DNA of 64,000 bases from contig DATAYM010000004.1 of the NCBI GenBank assembly GCA_036272595.1, positions 11,078 to 75,077 on the forward strand, written 5' to 3'. The notes beneath the pieces were generated by a model. The model saw only the letters and a program-made list of their open reading frames with translations, was not told the origin of the DNA and did not search any database. Below are positions 9,639 through 17,430 of the stretch, piece by piece (position 1 is the stretch's first letter; each line of letters opens with the position of its first letter). The translations under genes were made by a program, and so were the position numbers. Source of the DNA: Poindextera sp036272595 (GTDB lineage Bacteria; Pseudomonadota; Alphaproteobacteria; Caulobacterales; Caulobacteraceae).

Positions 9639-10474
9639 AGCGCGCGGTCCTTGGCGCCGTCTTCCTCGCCCTGTCGCTCGTTGCCTGCGCGCCGAAGTCA
9701 GCCCCGATCAAGAATCCGGACACGCTGGAAACCGCCATCGACAAGCAGATGGGCGGCGTCGGCACCTGCGTGATCCTGGCCGACGTCCGCACCGGCGACA
9801 TCCTTTATCAGTACAATGACGATAAGGCCTGCAAGGCGCCGCTGCCGCCGTGCGCCACCTTCAACATCGTCACCGACCTGATCGGGCTGGACCAGGGGCT
9901 GGTCACCACCACCGGCGCCGCCAAATGGGACGGCTCGCCGCAGCCGGTGAAGGCCTGGCAGGCCGACGCCGACATCACCAAGGCCTACAAGAACGGGGTC
10001 GACTGGTGGTTCCAGCGCCTGGCCGGCGCCATCGGCCACGACCGCTACGCCAAGGCGCTGAGCGACTTCGGCTATGGCAACCAGACGGTGGCCGGCCCGT
10101 TGCCGCTGTTCTGGCAGGGTCCGCATTCCGGCGGCGGCCTGACCATCTCGACCCGCCAGCAGGTGGATTTCCTGAGGCGGCTCTACACCGGCAAGCTGCC
10201 GGTCAAGCCGGATACGGCGAAGTTCGTCCAGCACCTGATGGTCGATGAGGCGCGGGGCGGCGGGGCCTACACCGTCAGCGGCGAGACCGGCAGCTGCCCG
10301 GCCGACGCCGACGGCTCCGGCAATGTCGGCTGGTGGGTCGGCCGGCTGAAGACCCCGACCCGCGACATGGTCTTCGCCGCCTCGGTGGTCGCCGCCGACG
10401 CACCGCCCGGCGAAGAGATCAAGCAGACGCTGAAGGACAGCTTCGCCAACGCCGGCCTCTGGCCGCAGAGCTGA
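9635..10474 (+). CDS. class D beta-lactamase-fold lipoprotein, probably catalytically inactive
   Basis: A 279-residue protein with the OXA/class D layout: the QMGGVGTCVILADVRTGDILYQYND start, the core helix PPCATFNIVTDLIGLDQGL and YGN in DFGYGNQTV. The active-site S-x-x-K of the family (STFK) reads A-T-F-N here, so both the nucleophile and the carboxylated lysine are gone. The SxV motif region reads GVD, and the K-T-G motif is ETG. Only YGN survives. The N-terminus is a signal with lipobox LVAC, so it should be anchored in a membrane facing the periplasm. GTG 9635 overlaps the panD stop (GTGA). It may be a peptidoglycan- or beta-lactam-binding pseudoenzyme; the function is unknown. Confidence 0.8.
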   Translation: MKRAVLGAVFLALSLVACAPKSAPIKNPDTLETAIDKQMGGVGTCVILADVRTGDILYQYNDDKACKAPLPPCATFNIVTDLIGLDQGLVTTTGAAKWDGSPQPVKAWQADADITKAYKNGVDWWFQRLAGAIGHDRYAKALSDFGYGNQTVAGPLPLFWQGPHSGGGLTISTRQQVDFLRRLYTGKLPVKPDTAKFVQHLMVDEARGGGAYTVSGETGSCPADADGSGNVGWWVGRLKTPTRDMVFAASVVAADAPPGEEIKQTLKDSFANAGLWPQS

Positions 10475-10480
10475 GGCGCG

Positions 10481-11194
10481 CTACTTCGCCAGCTCGTAGA
10501 GGCCGGTGACGTCGATGCCGACGGTCAGCTCGCCGGCGGAAACCGGCGTCGGCGCCCTGGCCACCGCGGCGCGCATCAGCGGCTGCGCCGGGCCGGGCGC
10601 ATAGCCGCCGCCTTCCGACAGGTTGACCAGCCGCGCCACGTGGTAGCCGGTGGCGCCGGCATAGAGCTCGGCCTTGGAGCGCAAGGCCTTGACCGCGGCC
10701 AGGCGGGCCTGGTCCTCGGCGGCGCCGGAATCCTTCAGGCCGAAGCCGATCCCGTTGATCTGGTTGGCGCCGGCCGCGGTCACCGCGTCGATCACCGGGC
10801 CAAGCCGGGTCAGGTCCTCGACCGTGATGGTCACGTCGTTGGAGGCCTGATAGCCGGTCAGCTTGGCCGGCTCGTTCTGCGCATAGACGTACTGGGCGCT
10901 GAGGCTGAGGTTCGAGGTCTGGATGTCCCTGTCGGCCACCCCGGCGCGGCGCACCGCCTCGGTCACCGCGCTCATCCGGGCGGCGTTTTCTCTCATGGCC
11001 TCGGCGGCGACCGGCGCGGTGGTCTGCACGCCCAGGGTGACGGTCGCCTGGTCGGGGACGATCCTGGTCTCGCCGTGGGCCGAGAGGCTGAGCGTGGTCA
11101 CATCGAACATATGGCCGGCGTCCTCGGCCCGCGCGACGCTTGCGGTGGAGGCGAGCAGCGCGCAGGCGAGGCCGGCGCGGATCAGGGCTTTCAT
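10481..11194 (-). CDS. SIMPL-domain (DUF541) periplasmic protein
   Basis: A 237-residue exported protein. A signal peptide (MKALIRAGLACALLASTASVARA) is followed by the SIMPL domain beginning LSLSAHGETRIVPDQATVTLGVQT and continuing IQTSNLSLSAQYVYAQ and DVTITVEDLTRLGPVIDAVTAAGANQINGIGFGLKD, then a characteristic LYAGATGYHVARLVNLSEGG segment. Family members form oligomers in the periplasm and have been linked to oxidative stress, but no enzyme activity is known. ATG 11194 is chosen because it begins the signal peptide. It is convergent with the OXA-like gene, leaving 6 bp between the two stops. Confidence 0.9.
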   Translation of the reverse strand: MKALIRAGLACALLASTASVARAEDAGHMFDVTTLSLSAHGETRIVPDQATVTLGVQTTAPVAAEAMRENAARMSAVTEAVRRAGVADRDIQTSNLSLSAQYVYAQNEPAKLTGYQASNDVTITVEDLTRLGPVIDAVTAAGANQINGIGFGLKDSGAAEDQARLAAVKALRSKAELYAGATGYHVARLVNLSEGGGYAPGPAQPLMRAAVARAPTPVSAGELTVGIDVTGLYELAK

Positions 11195-11327
11195 CGCGTA
11201 AGTCTCCGAACGGAAGCGCCGGAACCGGCCCCGGAGCATGGCCCACAACGGCTACAAGGCTCAAGCTGAACGCAGCCTTTCAGCCCGTGACCGCCCGTGC
11301 TAACCCCCGCCCACTCCTGAAAACGGA

Positions 11328-11404
11328 GGGCCCGTAGCTCAATTGGTTAGAGCCGGCCGCTCATAACGGTCTGGTTGCTGGTTCGAGTCCAGCCGGGCCT
11401 ACCA
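11328..11404 (+). tRNA. tRNA with anticodon CAU, probably tRNA-Ile2 (lysidine-modified)
   Basis: A full 77-nt cloverleaf including encoded CCA: acceptor stem GGGCCCG/CGGGCCT (one G-U pair at position 1), D-stem GCTC/GAGC, anticodon stem GGCCG/CGGTC with loop CTCATAA, and T-arm GCTGG-TTCGAGT-CCAGC. The CAU anticodon fits Met or Ile2. The loop and stem resemble the AUA-decoding Ile2 tRNA rather than the initiator (no three G-C pairs above the anticodon) or the usual elongator Met. Identity as Ile2 is a judgement from the loop context. Confidence 0.9.
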
Positions 11405-11495
11405 ACCATTTGATTTTGCTGCATTTCTTGTATGGAAAGCCGTCTTTGGCACTGTCCGCCCGAGCGCGGACTCACGATCGATCGCCGGGGGGTAA

Positions 11496-11663
11496 ATCAT
11501 CCCCGGCGATCTGGCCGTTTCGGGCACCCGCGACGATCTCACTGCGGGCCGCCGGGTGCAGAAGCGGGGTTATGCCTTTCAGGCGATGTATCGCACCGAT
11601 GCGCCGCCCGGTCCCGCGGCGGCCTGGTTGATCCAGCGCCTGGCCGATCAGGCGCGCGCGTAG
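11496..11663 (+). pseudogene. remnant of a LysR-family regulator (C-terminal end only)
   Basis: A frame opened by a TAA at 11493-11495 and closed by TAG at 11661-11663 reads IIPGDLAVSGTRDDLTAGRR, then AFQAMYRTDAPPGPAAAWLIQRLADQARA. The pattern (lxPdxLvxddLxaGrlv ... yRtdappgpaaxWLi) is the end of the LysR effector domain. There is no start codon or N-terminal part nearby, so only about 55 codons of a lost gene are left. It lies between the tRNA and the split NTF2-like gene, in a stretch without other genes. Confidence 0.6.
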
Positions 11664-11755
11664 TTCGAAGCACGACGCGCCGGCGCGGCCGCAGGCCCCT
11701 GACCCCAGAAGCGCCGGGTCCTCCATGCCCGGGTTCGCTTTGCGGGCATGGGTTG

Positions 11756-11800
11756 GTTTCGGTCGGAAATCGACCAGCGCTCCCCGCAATCGTACCAGCG
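11756..11800 (+). promoter_or_regulatory. 45-bp promoter/operator element, copy A (upstream of the split NTF2-like gene)
   Basis: The palindrome GGTCG-N5-CGACC lies at 11761-11775, followed by an ATCGTACCAG block at 11790-11799. The 45-bp stretch matches 38 of 45 positions of the segment at 22284-22328 in the same orientation relative to the gene it precedes. It ends about 100 bp before the ATG at 11900. The rest of the 11405-11899 gap holds only the LysR remnant. Confidence 0.65.
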
Positions 11801-12046
11801 GCGGACGCGGGAAGCGGCGAGGATGACGGGTCCGAAGAGGCGCCCGCCTGACGGCGGCCTTCTTGGGGCGGTCGGCAATGTTCCAGTGAGGGATCGAAGA
11901 TGAGCGCCAAAACGCCTGAGCAAGAACGCAACGAGCGGTTGGTTCGCCAATTTTACCATCTGGCCGAGGGAGCCACCAAGAACACCGAGGAATTCGTGTC
12001 GCTGTTCGGGCCGGGCGGCTACTTCTACAACGTCTCCGAAGACAAG

Positions 12047-12054
12047 AAATATTA
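12047..12054. repeat. 8-bp target-site duplication, left copy (AAATATTA)
   Basis: AAATATTA directly precedes the left inverted repeat of the insertion element and is repeated exactly at 13644-13651. Eight-base AT-rich duplications are typical of the IS1595 family. Confidence 0.92.
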
Positions 12055-12077
12055 ATGGCTTATCCCCTTTCGTCAGG
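12055..12077 (+). repeat. left terminal inverted repeat of the IS
   Basis: ATGGCTTATCCCCTTT followed by CGTCAGG; matches the right end at 22 of 23 positions (C versus A at position 17). Confidence 0.92.
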
Positions 12078-12200
12078 TAGCCCTAAATCTTGACATAAGG
12101 GGCCTTTTCGAGTAACGTTGGTTGCGTCGCGTTCAGCGGCTATTTTTCGGCCAGCGGCCGACCGATGCGAGACGGACTCTCGCTTCCCATAGGTATAAAA

Positions 12201-12479
12201 ATGACCGGCGACACGACGCGCCTCGTGGCTCCGTCGCGCGATGCGACTTTGCAAGCCCTTAAGACCGCATTGGAGCCGCTGGACGGCGGCCCTGGGCTCT
12301 ACGAATTCATGGTCACTATGCCCGACCCAAGCTGGGGGACCACTCCCGGCAGACAATATGCCCTGGGCCGCGACGAGGACGACGGCTCTTACCGTTCTGT
12401 CTTGTCTTGGAAAGTTAGGGGCGACGGCTCTGTTGATTTTGTGCGCGTCGGAAGGTTGGACAGTCGTCGATTTCCATAG
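12201..12479 (+). CDS. possible passenger protein inside the IS (hypothetical)
   Basis: A 92-residue frame, or 104 residues from the upstream ATG at 12165. It is transcribed opposite to the transposase and lies in the IS left part. The sequence (TLQALKTALEPLDGGPGLYEFMV, then YALGRDEDDGSYRSVLSWKVRGDGSVDFVRVGRLD) has a balanced composition and alternating strand-like segments, unlike the arginine-rich shadow frames around it. There is no Shine-Dalgarno sequence at either ATG. IS1595 elements sometimes carry passenger genes. I do not recognise the family. A competing minus-strand frame at 12415-12621 (with a C-P-C-G motif) cannot be excluded. Confidence 0.4.
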   Translation: MTGDTTRLVAPSRDATLQALKTALEPLDGGPGLYEFMVTMPDPSWGTTPGRQYALGRDEDDGSYRSVLSWKVRGDGSVDFVRVGRLDSRRFP

Positions 12480-12645
12480 CGCTCTGGGATGAGCAGTGAT
12501 CGACCCAATCTTGATTTGGTTCGGTACCGTGATGGGGTCTCTGGACCCATACCGTCGCTCTATTGCCACAAGGGCAGACGACGATGATTTCGTAGCGCTC
12601 GGGCGGTCTCTGTTGGTTCATGGCCCGACGCTAACGCCATTCTTC

Positions 12646-13578
12646 CTACCTACCCATTAAAACCCTCAACGGCATCGGTCCCACCTGCATCCCGATCCCG
12701 AGCAGCCGTTCGAAGCTCACCGCTCGGAACTTGCGCCGGTTCCAGCGGAAGGTGAACTCGTCGAGATAGGCTTGGATGTAGCGCTTCCTGAAGCCGTGGT
12801 AGACGCCGAGGCCCCACCGCTTCAAGTTCGAGAAAACCCTGTGAATCCAAGGCAGGTAAAGGTGAGCGGGCCTGCCCTTGATCACCTCAGAGAGATGCTT
12901 TCGATCGGGCACCCCATCATAGGCGGCGTAGCCGTCGGTAGAGATCGTCGACCCTGTCGCGGTGGCGGCCGCGACAAAGCTGTGAAGCGAGGTTCGAAGA
13001 AAATCCTGCGCGTAGCTCAGACGGATGCGGCCAGGACTCCCATCATCGGTGACTTCCACAGCGCCAAGCACGATCAGCTTGCCGACAAGGCTCCGGCCTT
13101 GGCCGCCAGTCGCGGGCTCGTCTTTGGTCCGGTAGATGATCGACGTCTCATCGACCTCGACAAGCCCGGCGAGAGGTGAGCGGCCCTCGTTGACCATCGA
13201 CTTGCGCAGCCGATGCAGCAGGAACCACGCGCTCTTGTAGGAGCCGATCCCGGCCTGCGTCTGAAGCTGGAGCGCGCTGATCCCGTTCGAGTGCGTTGCC
13301 ACAAGATGCGCGGCCAGGAACCACGTACGCAGCGGCAGATGAGTTCGATGCATGATCGTTCCAGCCGTAACGGAGGTCTGCCGGTGGCAGGCCGCGCATT
13401 CCCAGGTCCAGGGCTTGGCGTCGAGCTTCCAGCCCTTCTCGGACGGACAAGCAGGACAGCGAAAGCCTTCCGGCCAACGCCGGCGCGCAAGGAAATCTGC
13501 GCAGGCCGCGTCGTCGGGGAATCGGCGCATGAACGCCTGTAGCGAAATAGGACGATCGGGTTTGGAATCGAGCTTCAT
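12646..13578 (-). CDS. IS1595-family transposase (ISXO2-like)
   Basis: A 310-residue transposase. An N-terminal zinc ribbon is visible as FRCPACPSEKGW and WECAACHRQTSVTAGTIMH (about 40-75). The catalytic domain follows, with the acidic residues in LVEVDETSI (about 137-145) and STDGYAAYD (about 208-216), ending VFSNLKRWGLGVYHG and YLDEFTFRWNRRKF. These are the signatures of the ISXO2-like DDE-type domain. The length is normal and the frame is uninterrupted, so it is probably active. Its 5' end faces the right terminal repeat 42 bp away. Confidence 0.95.
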   Translation of the reverse strand: MKLDSKPDRPISLQAFMRRFPDDAACADFLARRRWPEGFRCPACPSEKGWKLDAKPWTWECAACHRQTSVTAGTIMHRTHLPLRTWFLAAHLVATHSNGISALQLQTQAGIGSYKSAWFLLHRLRKSMVNEGRSPLAGLVEVDETSIIYRTKDEPATGGQGRSLVGKLIVLGAVEVTDDGSPGRIRLSYAQDFLRTSLHSFVAAATATGSTISTDGYAAYDGVPDRKHLSEVIKGRPAHLYLPWIHRVFSNLKRWGLGVYHGFRKRYIQAYLDEFTFRWNRRKFRAVSFERLLGIGMQVGPMPLRVLMGR

Positions 13579-13620
13579 GCCCCGGAAGGAGCAAGCCCTA
13601 GACCACTAGATGTAGAGGGG

Positions 13621-13643
13621 CCTGACTAAAGGGGATAAGCCAT
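13621..13643 (-). repeat. right terminal inverted repeat of the IS
   Basis: Complement of the left end: CCTGACTAAAGGGGATAAGC followed by CAT, immediately followed by the second AAATATTA copy. Confidence 0.92.
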
Positions 13644-13651
13644 AAATATTA
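13644..13651. repeat. 8-bp target-site duplication, right copy (AAATATTA)
   Basis: An exact copy of 12047-12054, adjoining the right inverted repeat. Confidence 0.92.
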
Positions 13652-14012
13652 TGGCGCCGAGATTGGCTTGACCGTCGACGCCTACGCCGCAGCCTTTCCG
13701 GATATCCATCGACAGCTCGATCATTTCTATTTCTACGACAACGTCGTGATCGTGGAGCTGTCGCTGAACGGAACCCACAGTGGTCCCCTTTCGACGCCCA
13801 AGGGCGCCATTCCGCCGACCGGAAAGCAAATTCACGCGCCCTGCTGCGATGTCCTCCGAATCGTGGACGGGAAGGTCGCGTCTTTCCACTGTTACCTGGC
13901 GGTGACGGTCATTTTCGCACAACTGGGGCTGGCCTGAAGGCAAGCCGCACATGTGATCGCGCGACCACGGCTTGACTTCTCATCTCCGCAAGCCCTCAAG
14001 GCCGCGACGGAT

Positions 14013-14612
14013 TCAGCCGATGCCGATCAGGTTGTGGGTCGTCAGACCGCCGCCGGGAATCGCCATGGCCCGTCCACCTTCCGTCGGCCGGCCAAGATCG
14101 ATCCCGTAGAAGCCGAGCTTGTCGATCAGATCTCCGACCGCCGCCTTGGCCGCCGCATCATAGCCCGCGAAGAACAGGACGCGTTTGCCCCCGGCGGCGT
14201 TCGGCTCCTCCGCCAAAACCGCGGCGGGCAGGTGATTGAAGGCCTTCACGACCCGCGCGCCGGGCGCAAGGTCGGTAAAGACCTCGGTTGAAAGCCGGCC
14301 ATGCAGGTCGGCCGGCTCGAAGGTGGGCGCTTCGATCGGATTGTTGGCGTCGATCACCGTGCGCCCGCCGAAGTTGGGGAGACCACCGAGCGCCGCGGGA
14401 AGCTTGGACCAGTTGACGGCCACCAGCACCATGTCCTGAGCGGCCGCGTCTTCACGCGTTCCCGCGCGGATCGGTCCGCCGATGTCGGAAACAACCCCGG
14501 AGAGGCTCGCCGGGCCTCGGCTGTTGGACAGAACGGCGGCCAGGTTTGCTCGAGCCAGTCGCCGGGCGAACGCGGCGCCGATCATGCCGGCGCCAATGAT
14601 TCCAATCGTCAT
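14013..14612 (-). CDS. NADPH-dependent F420 reductase-like NAD(P)-binding protein
   Basis: A 199-residue Rossmann protein. The start TIGIIGAGMIGAAFARRLARAN is the nucleotide-binding GxGxxG, followed by LSNSRGP (NADP-type second strand) and FGGRTVIDANNPIE and VVKAFNHLPAAVLAEEP, the pattern of the F420-dependent NADP reductase-like group. Such proteins in proteobacteria usually do not use F420; the substrate is unknown. The ATG overlaps the preceding hydrolase stop by 4 nt (ATGA), making this the last gene of the leftward 14-21 kb operon. Confidence 0.88.
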   Translation of the reverse strand: MTIGIIGAGMIGAAFARRLARANLAAVLSNSRGPASLSGVVSDIGGPIRAGTREDAAAQDMVLVAVNWSKLPAALGGLPNFGGRTVIDANNPIEAPTFEPADLHGRLSTEVFTDLAPGARVVKAFNHLPAAVLAEEPNAAGGKRVLFFAGYDAAAKAAVGDLIDKLGFYGIDLGRPTEGGRAMAIPGGGLTTHNLIGIG

Positions 14613-15553
14613 GGTCTGTTCCTTGGCTCCGTTGACAGGCAATCGCTGAGGAATGCGCCGATCTCATCGATGCAGGTCGAGGCCGCCGACAGGCGGCCTA
14701 GCGAAAACGGAAAAACATGGGGCATGCCCGCCCACACGTGGGCGTCGACGTAGAGATGCGCGGCTTCGAGCCGGCGGGCGTACCTCAGAGTGTCGTCGAG
14801 CAGGACCTCGTTTTCGCCGACGTCGATCCTGATCGGCGGCAAGCGGCCGGGCGCGGGCCCGTAGAGCGGCGAGGCCCTGGGATCGGTCGGGTCGGTTCCT
14901 TGGAGATATAGGCCGGCGAAGTGCGCCAGCACCGCCTCGGTGAAGATGGGATCCGCGGCGGCCCGAGTGATCATACTTTCGCCGGCGAGCGCGAGGTCGG
15001 TCCAGGGGGACATGACGGCGGCGCCTTTCAGCTGCGCTCGCAGCCGATCGTCAGGGGCCACGGTCGCCAGCAAGGCCAGGGTCATTCCGCCACCGGCGGA
15101 GTCTCCGGCGACGACGATCCGGGCGAGGCGCCCAGCCAAGCCCCGGAAGGCCGCCACGGCGTCGGCGATGGCCGCCGGAAAGGGGTGTTCCGGTGCGAGG
15201 CGATAGTCGGCCACGAAGGCGTTTGTCCGCGCCCGGACGGCCAACTGACCGGCGAAGTGGCGTAGCGCCTCGGCCGAGCCCAGGACATAGCATCCACCGT
15301 GCAGGTAGAGCAGTCCGGTTTCGGGGTTTGCTTCCGGCGGTTCGCACCACCAGCCCGGCACGCCGCCGACGACGTCCTCATGGTAGCGAACCTTCGGCGC
15401 CGCGGGCATGCCCGCGGCCAAGCCAGCGTCGAACATGGCGCGCGCCTCGGCGAACGGAGGGGCAGGGATCGCGCCCTTGCGTCCCGTGTTGGCGATGCGG
15501 ATCGCTTCGACGACCGCGGCGTCGCCGCCCGAGCGGGGATGCTCGGTTATCAC
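14609..15553 (-). CDS. alpha/beta hydrolase of the hormone-sensitive-lipase group (esterase)
   Basis: A 314-residue HSL-type esterase. The oxyanion-hole motif is LLYLHGGCYVLGS, the nucleophile elbow is VVAGDSAGGGM, the acid is in IDVGENEVLLDDT and the histidine is in HVWAGMPHVFPF. The GTG start at 15553 overlaps the aldo-keto reductase stop (GTGA). The frame stays open 48 codons further left, but that stretch lies inside the AKR gene. By family it would hydrolyse short acyl esters or lactones, cytoplasmic. It is translationally coupled on both sides. Confidence 0.9.
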   Translation of the reverse strand: MITEHPRSGGDAAVVEAIRIANTGRKGAIPAPPFAEARAMFDAGLAAGMPAAPKVRYHEDVVGGVPGWWCEPPEANPETGLLYLHGGCYVLGSAEALRHFAGQLAVRARTNAFVADYRLAPEHPFPAAIADAVAAFRGLAGRLARIVVAGDSAGGGMTLALLATVAPDDRLRAQLKGAAVMSPWTDLALAGESMITRAAADPIFTEAVLAHFAGLYLQGTDPTDPRASPLYGPAPGRLPPIRIDVGENEVLLDDTLRYARRLEAAHLYVDAHVWAGMPHVFPFSLGRLSAASTCIDEIGAFLSDCLSTEPRNRP

Positions 15554-16425
15554 GCCGAGCCTCCGGCCATGGCGTCGAGCCTGCGGCGCGCGGCCGCCGG
15601 CAGCCGAAGCGCGGCGGCCTGCAGATTCTCGCGGAGGTGCGCGCGCGACGACGTGCCCGGAATCGGCAGGATGTTGGGGGAACGTTGCAGGAGCCAAGCG
15701 AGCGCGGCCTGCATCGGGGTGGCGCCGGCTTCGGCGGCGACCTGGGAGAGCACGGCGGCCTGGAGCGGCGAGACGCCGCCCAGGGGGAAGTAGGGCGCAT
15801 ACGCCACCCCTTCGCCGGCGAGGTGGTCGATCAAGGCGTCGTCGGCGCGGCTGCAGAGGTTGTAGAGGTTCTGGACGCAGACAACGTCCGCGATGCGGCG
15901 TGCTTCGGCGATTTGTGCGGCCGTGGCATGACTGATCCCCAGGTGGCGGATCAAGCCTTGCCGCTGGAGTTCGGCGAGCGCGGTGAACGGTTCTTCGATG
16001 GACCCTTCCTCTGGCGTGAACTGATTGATCATGACCCGAAGGTTCACGACCTCCAGCACATCGACGCCGAGGTTGCGCAGGTTATCGCGAACGGCCTGCG
16101 CGAGCTCGCGCCGGGTGGTCGCCGGCCGTACCGACCCGTCGGCGCCCCGCGCCGCGCCGACCTTGGTGACGATCACCAGGGCCGGGGGATAGGGCGAAAG
16201 CGCCTCGCGGATCAGTTGGTTGGTGACGTGCGGGCCGTAGAAGTCGCTGGTGTCGATATGGTCCACGCCACTGGCCACCGCCTCGCGAAGCACGGCGAGC
16301 GCCTCGTCGCGATCGCGGGGCGGCCCGAAGACGCCGGGCCCGGCCAGCTGCATGGCGCCGTAACCCATACGATGAACGAGGCGATTTCCCAGCCGGAAGC
16401 GGCCGGAAGCCGCAACGTTCGCCAC
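15550..16425 (-). CDS. aldo/keto reductase
   Basis: An NADPH-dependent carbonyl reductase of the AKR fold. Visible: GYGAMQLAGPGVFGPP, catalytic Asp/Tyr in GVDHIDTSDFYGPHVTNQLI, Lys in LVIVTKVGA, the HxG position in RHLGISHATAAQI, and the nucleotide loop in PIPGTSSRAHLREN. GTG 16425 (291 residues) is proposed because AGGAAGG lies about 8 nt upstream and it clears the neighbouring amidohydrolase; the frame also allows starts up to 16515, which would overlap that gene by 41 nt. It is part of the leftward operon. Confidence 0.88.
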   Translation of the reverse strand: MANVAASGRFRLGNRLVHRMGYGAMQLAGPGVFGPPRDRDEALAVLREAVASGVDHIDTSDFYGPHVTNQLIREALSPYPPALVIVTKVGAARGADGSVRPATTRRELAQAVRDNLRNLGVDVLEVVNLRVMINQFTPEEGSIEEPFTALAELQRQGLIRHLGISHATAAQIAEARRIADVVCVQNLYNLCSRADDALIDHLAGEGVAYAPYFPLGGVSPLQAAVLSQVAAEAGATPMQAALAWLLQRSPNILPIPGTSSRAHLRENLQAAALRLPAAARRRLDAMAGGSA

Positions 16426-16474
16426 CGGGCGGACCTTCCTCGCTGGTCGTGATGTCGGCCGCGACGGCACGACG

Positions 16475-17422
16475 TCACCGGCCGAGACGCGGAAACAGCT
16501 TGACGGCGTTTCCACTCAGCACCCGGGTTCGCTCGTCCGCCGTGAGCTCGGAGGTCTGCTCGAGCCGTTGAACGCAGTTCACCGCCAGATCGCGGCGCAG
16601 ATAGGGGAAGTCGGATCCGAACACGACCTGGTCCAGTCCGACGACGTCCCGCAACATCCGCAGGACAGGGTCGCCGTAGGACAGGGCGGTGTCCCAATAG
16701 AGGCGCTTCAACGTATCCGCCACCGGGCTGCGTGCCTCGGCGCCCGGGATGACGTTCATCTCGTCGACGATGCCCCAGCGTCCCGCCAGATAGGGTACCG
16801 TGCCGCCGGCGTGGGAGAAGACGTACTTGATGTTCGGGGTGCGGGCGAACCGGTTGCTGTAATGCATCTGCGCGACCGCCCGGGTCGTGTCGGCGGTGAA
16901 GTCCAGCAGCGAATCCGGCAGGCCCAGCTTGTGGACCGCCGGATCGGGTGAGGCGGTCGGATGCACGAACACCACCGCGCCACGACGCTCCAACTCCGCG
17001 AACACGGGCTCGAAGCTCGCGTCTCCCAGGTAGACGCCGTTGGCGTTGGAGAACAGCACCACGCCGTCGAGCTTGAGCTTGTCCAGCGCGTAGGCGAGCT
17101 CTTCGAGCGCGCCGTCGACGTCGGGAAGCGGCAAGGCGGCGAAGCCGCCCAGCCGGGTCGGGTGAGCCGCCATGAGCTCGGCCGCCAGCTCGTTGCAACG
17201 GCGGGCCAGCGATCGGGCTCGGGCATCATCGCCGACATGAACGCCCGGCGTCGAGATCGACGTCACCGCCACGTCGATGCCCGCTTCGTCCATGAACGAC
17301 AGCATCATGCCTGCGTCCCAGGGCGGCGGGGCGATGCCGCCCACGGGATTGTGGGCGTCGTTGGTCTCGCGGAAGAAGAAGTCCGGCAGGATATGGTGGT
17401 GAACGTCGATGGTGCGGGTCAT
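16475..17422 (-). CDS. amidohydrolase-2 family protein (ACMSD-like)
   Basis: A 315-residue TIM-barrel metal hydrolase or decarboxylase. The metal motif H-x-H is at the N-terminus (IDVHHHILPDFF), and the later metal and catalytic residues are in FVHPTAS, KYVFSHAGGTVPYLAGRW and VVFGSDFPYLRRD. The pattern is that of the ACMSD/2-amidohydrolase group, which decarboxylates or hydrolyses aromatic or ring-fission products. ATG 17422 follows a possible GTG at 17434 that would overlap the GMC gene stop. It lies between GMC oxidoreductase and AKR genes, so it probably acts on a product of the GMC step. Confidence 0.9.
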   Translation of the reverse strand: MTRTIDVHHHILPDFFFRETNDAHNPVGGIAPPPWDAGMMLSFMDEAGIDVAVTSISTPGVHVGDDARARSLARRCNELAAELMAAHPTRLGGFAALPLPDVDGALEELAYALDKLKLDGVVLFSNANGVYLGDASFEPVFAELERRGAVVFVHPTASPDPAVHKLGLPDSLLDFTADTTRAVAQMHYSNRFARTPNIKYVFSHAGGTVPYLAGRWGIVDEMNVIPGAEARSPVADTLKRLYWDTALSYGDPVLRMLRDVVGLDQVVFGSDFPYLRRDLAVNCVQRLEQTSELTADERTRVLSGNAVKLFPRLGR

Positions 17423-17430
17423 GGCGGGCC

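Larger units (their letters stand above)
12055..13643 (-). mobile_element. IS1595-family (ISXO2-like) insertion sequence, 1589 bp, intact
   Basis: The ends are 23-bp inverted repeats matching at 22 positions: 12055-12077 and the complement of 13621-13643, each beginning ATGGCTTATCCCCTTT. The element is flanked by the 8-bp duplication AAATATTA. It contains one transposase gene on the minus strand (12646-13578) and about 590 bp of left-end DNA with a possible passenger ORF. Base composition in that left part is lower in GC than the flanks. Length, duplication size and transposase all fit IS1595. Confidence 0.93.
11900..13937 (+). pseudogene. NTF2-like/SnoaL-family gene split by an IS1595-type insertion
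   Basis: The 5' part (ATG 11900 to 12054) encodes MSAKTPEQERNERLVRQFYH and on through FVSLFGPGGYFYNVSEDKKY. The 3' part (13652-13937) continues YGAEIGLTVDAYAAAFPDIH to the end AVTVIFAQLGLA and TGA. Removing the element and one target copy restores an uninterrupted frame of 441 nt (146 residues). The product would be a cone-fold NTF2-like protein, as in SnoaL-type cyclases or hydrolases. Nothing else in the gene is damaged, so the insertion looks recent. The 5' fragment stops right after the junction at an IS-supplied TAA. Confidence 0.88.

Noticed and set aside
11328..11404. tRNA-Ile2 as integration site of a genomic island
   Set aside because: No second copy of the tRNA 3' end and no integrase gene was seen in the window, so the neighbouring scar zone cannot be called a tRNA-linked island.
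12060..12569. A 169-codon minus-strand frame in the IS left part
   Set aside because: It overlaps the better-looking plus-strand frame and shows no domain; it also runs to the very end of the IS.
12415..12621. A 68-codon minus-strand frame with CPCG
   Set aside because: Not excluded, but shorter, partly overlapping the plus-strand frame, and without a ribosome site; mentioned only as an alternative.
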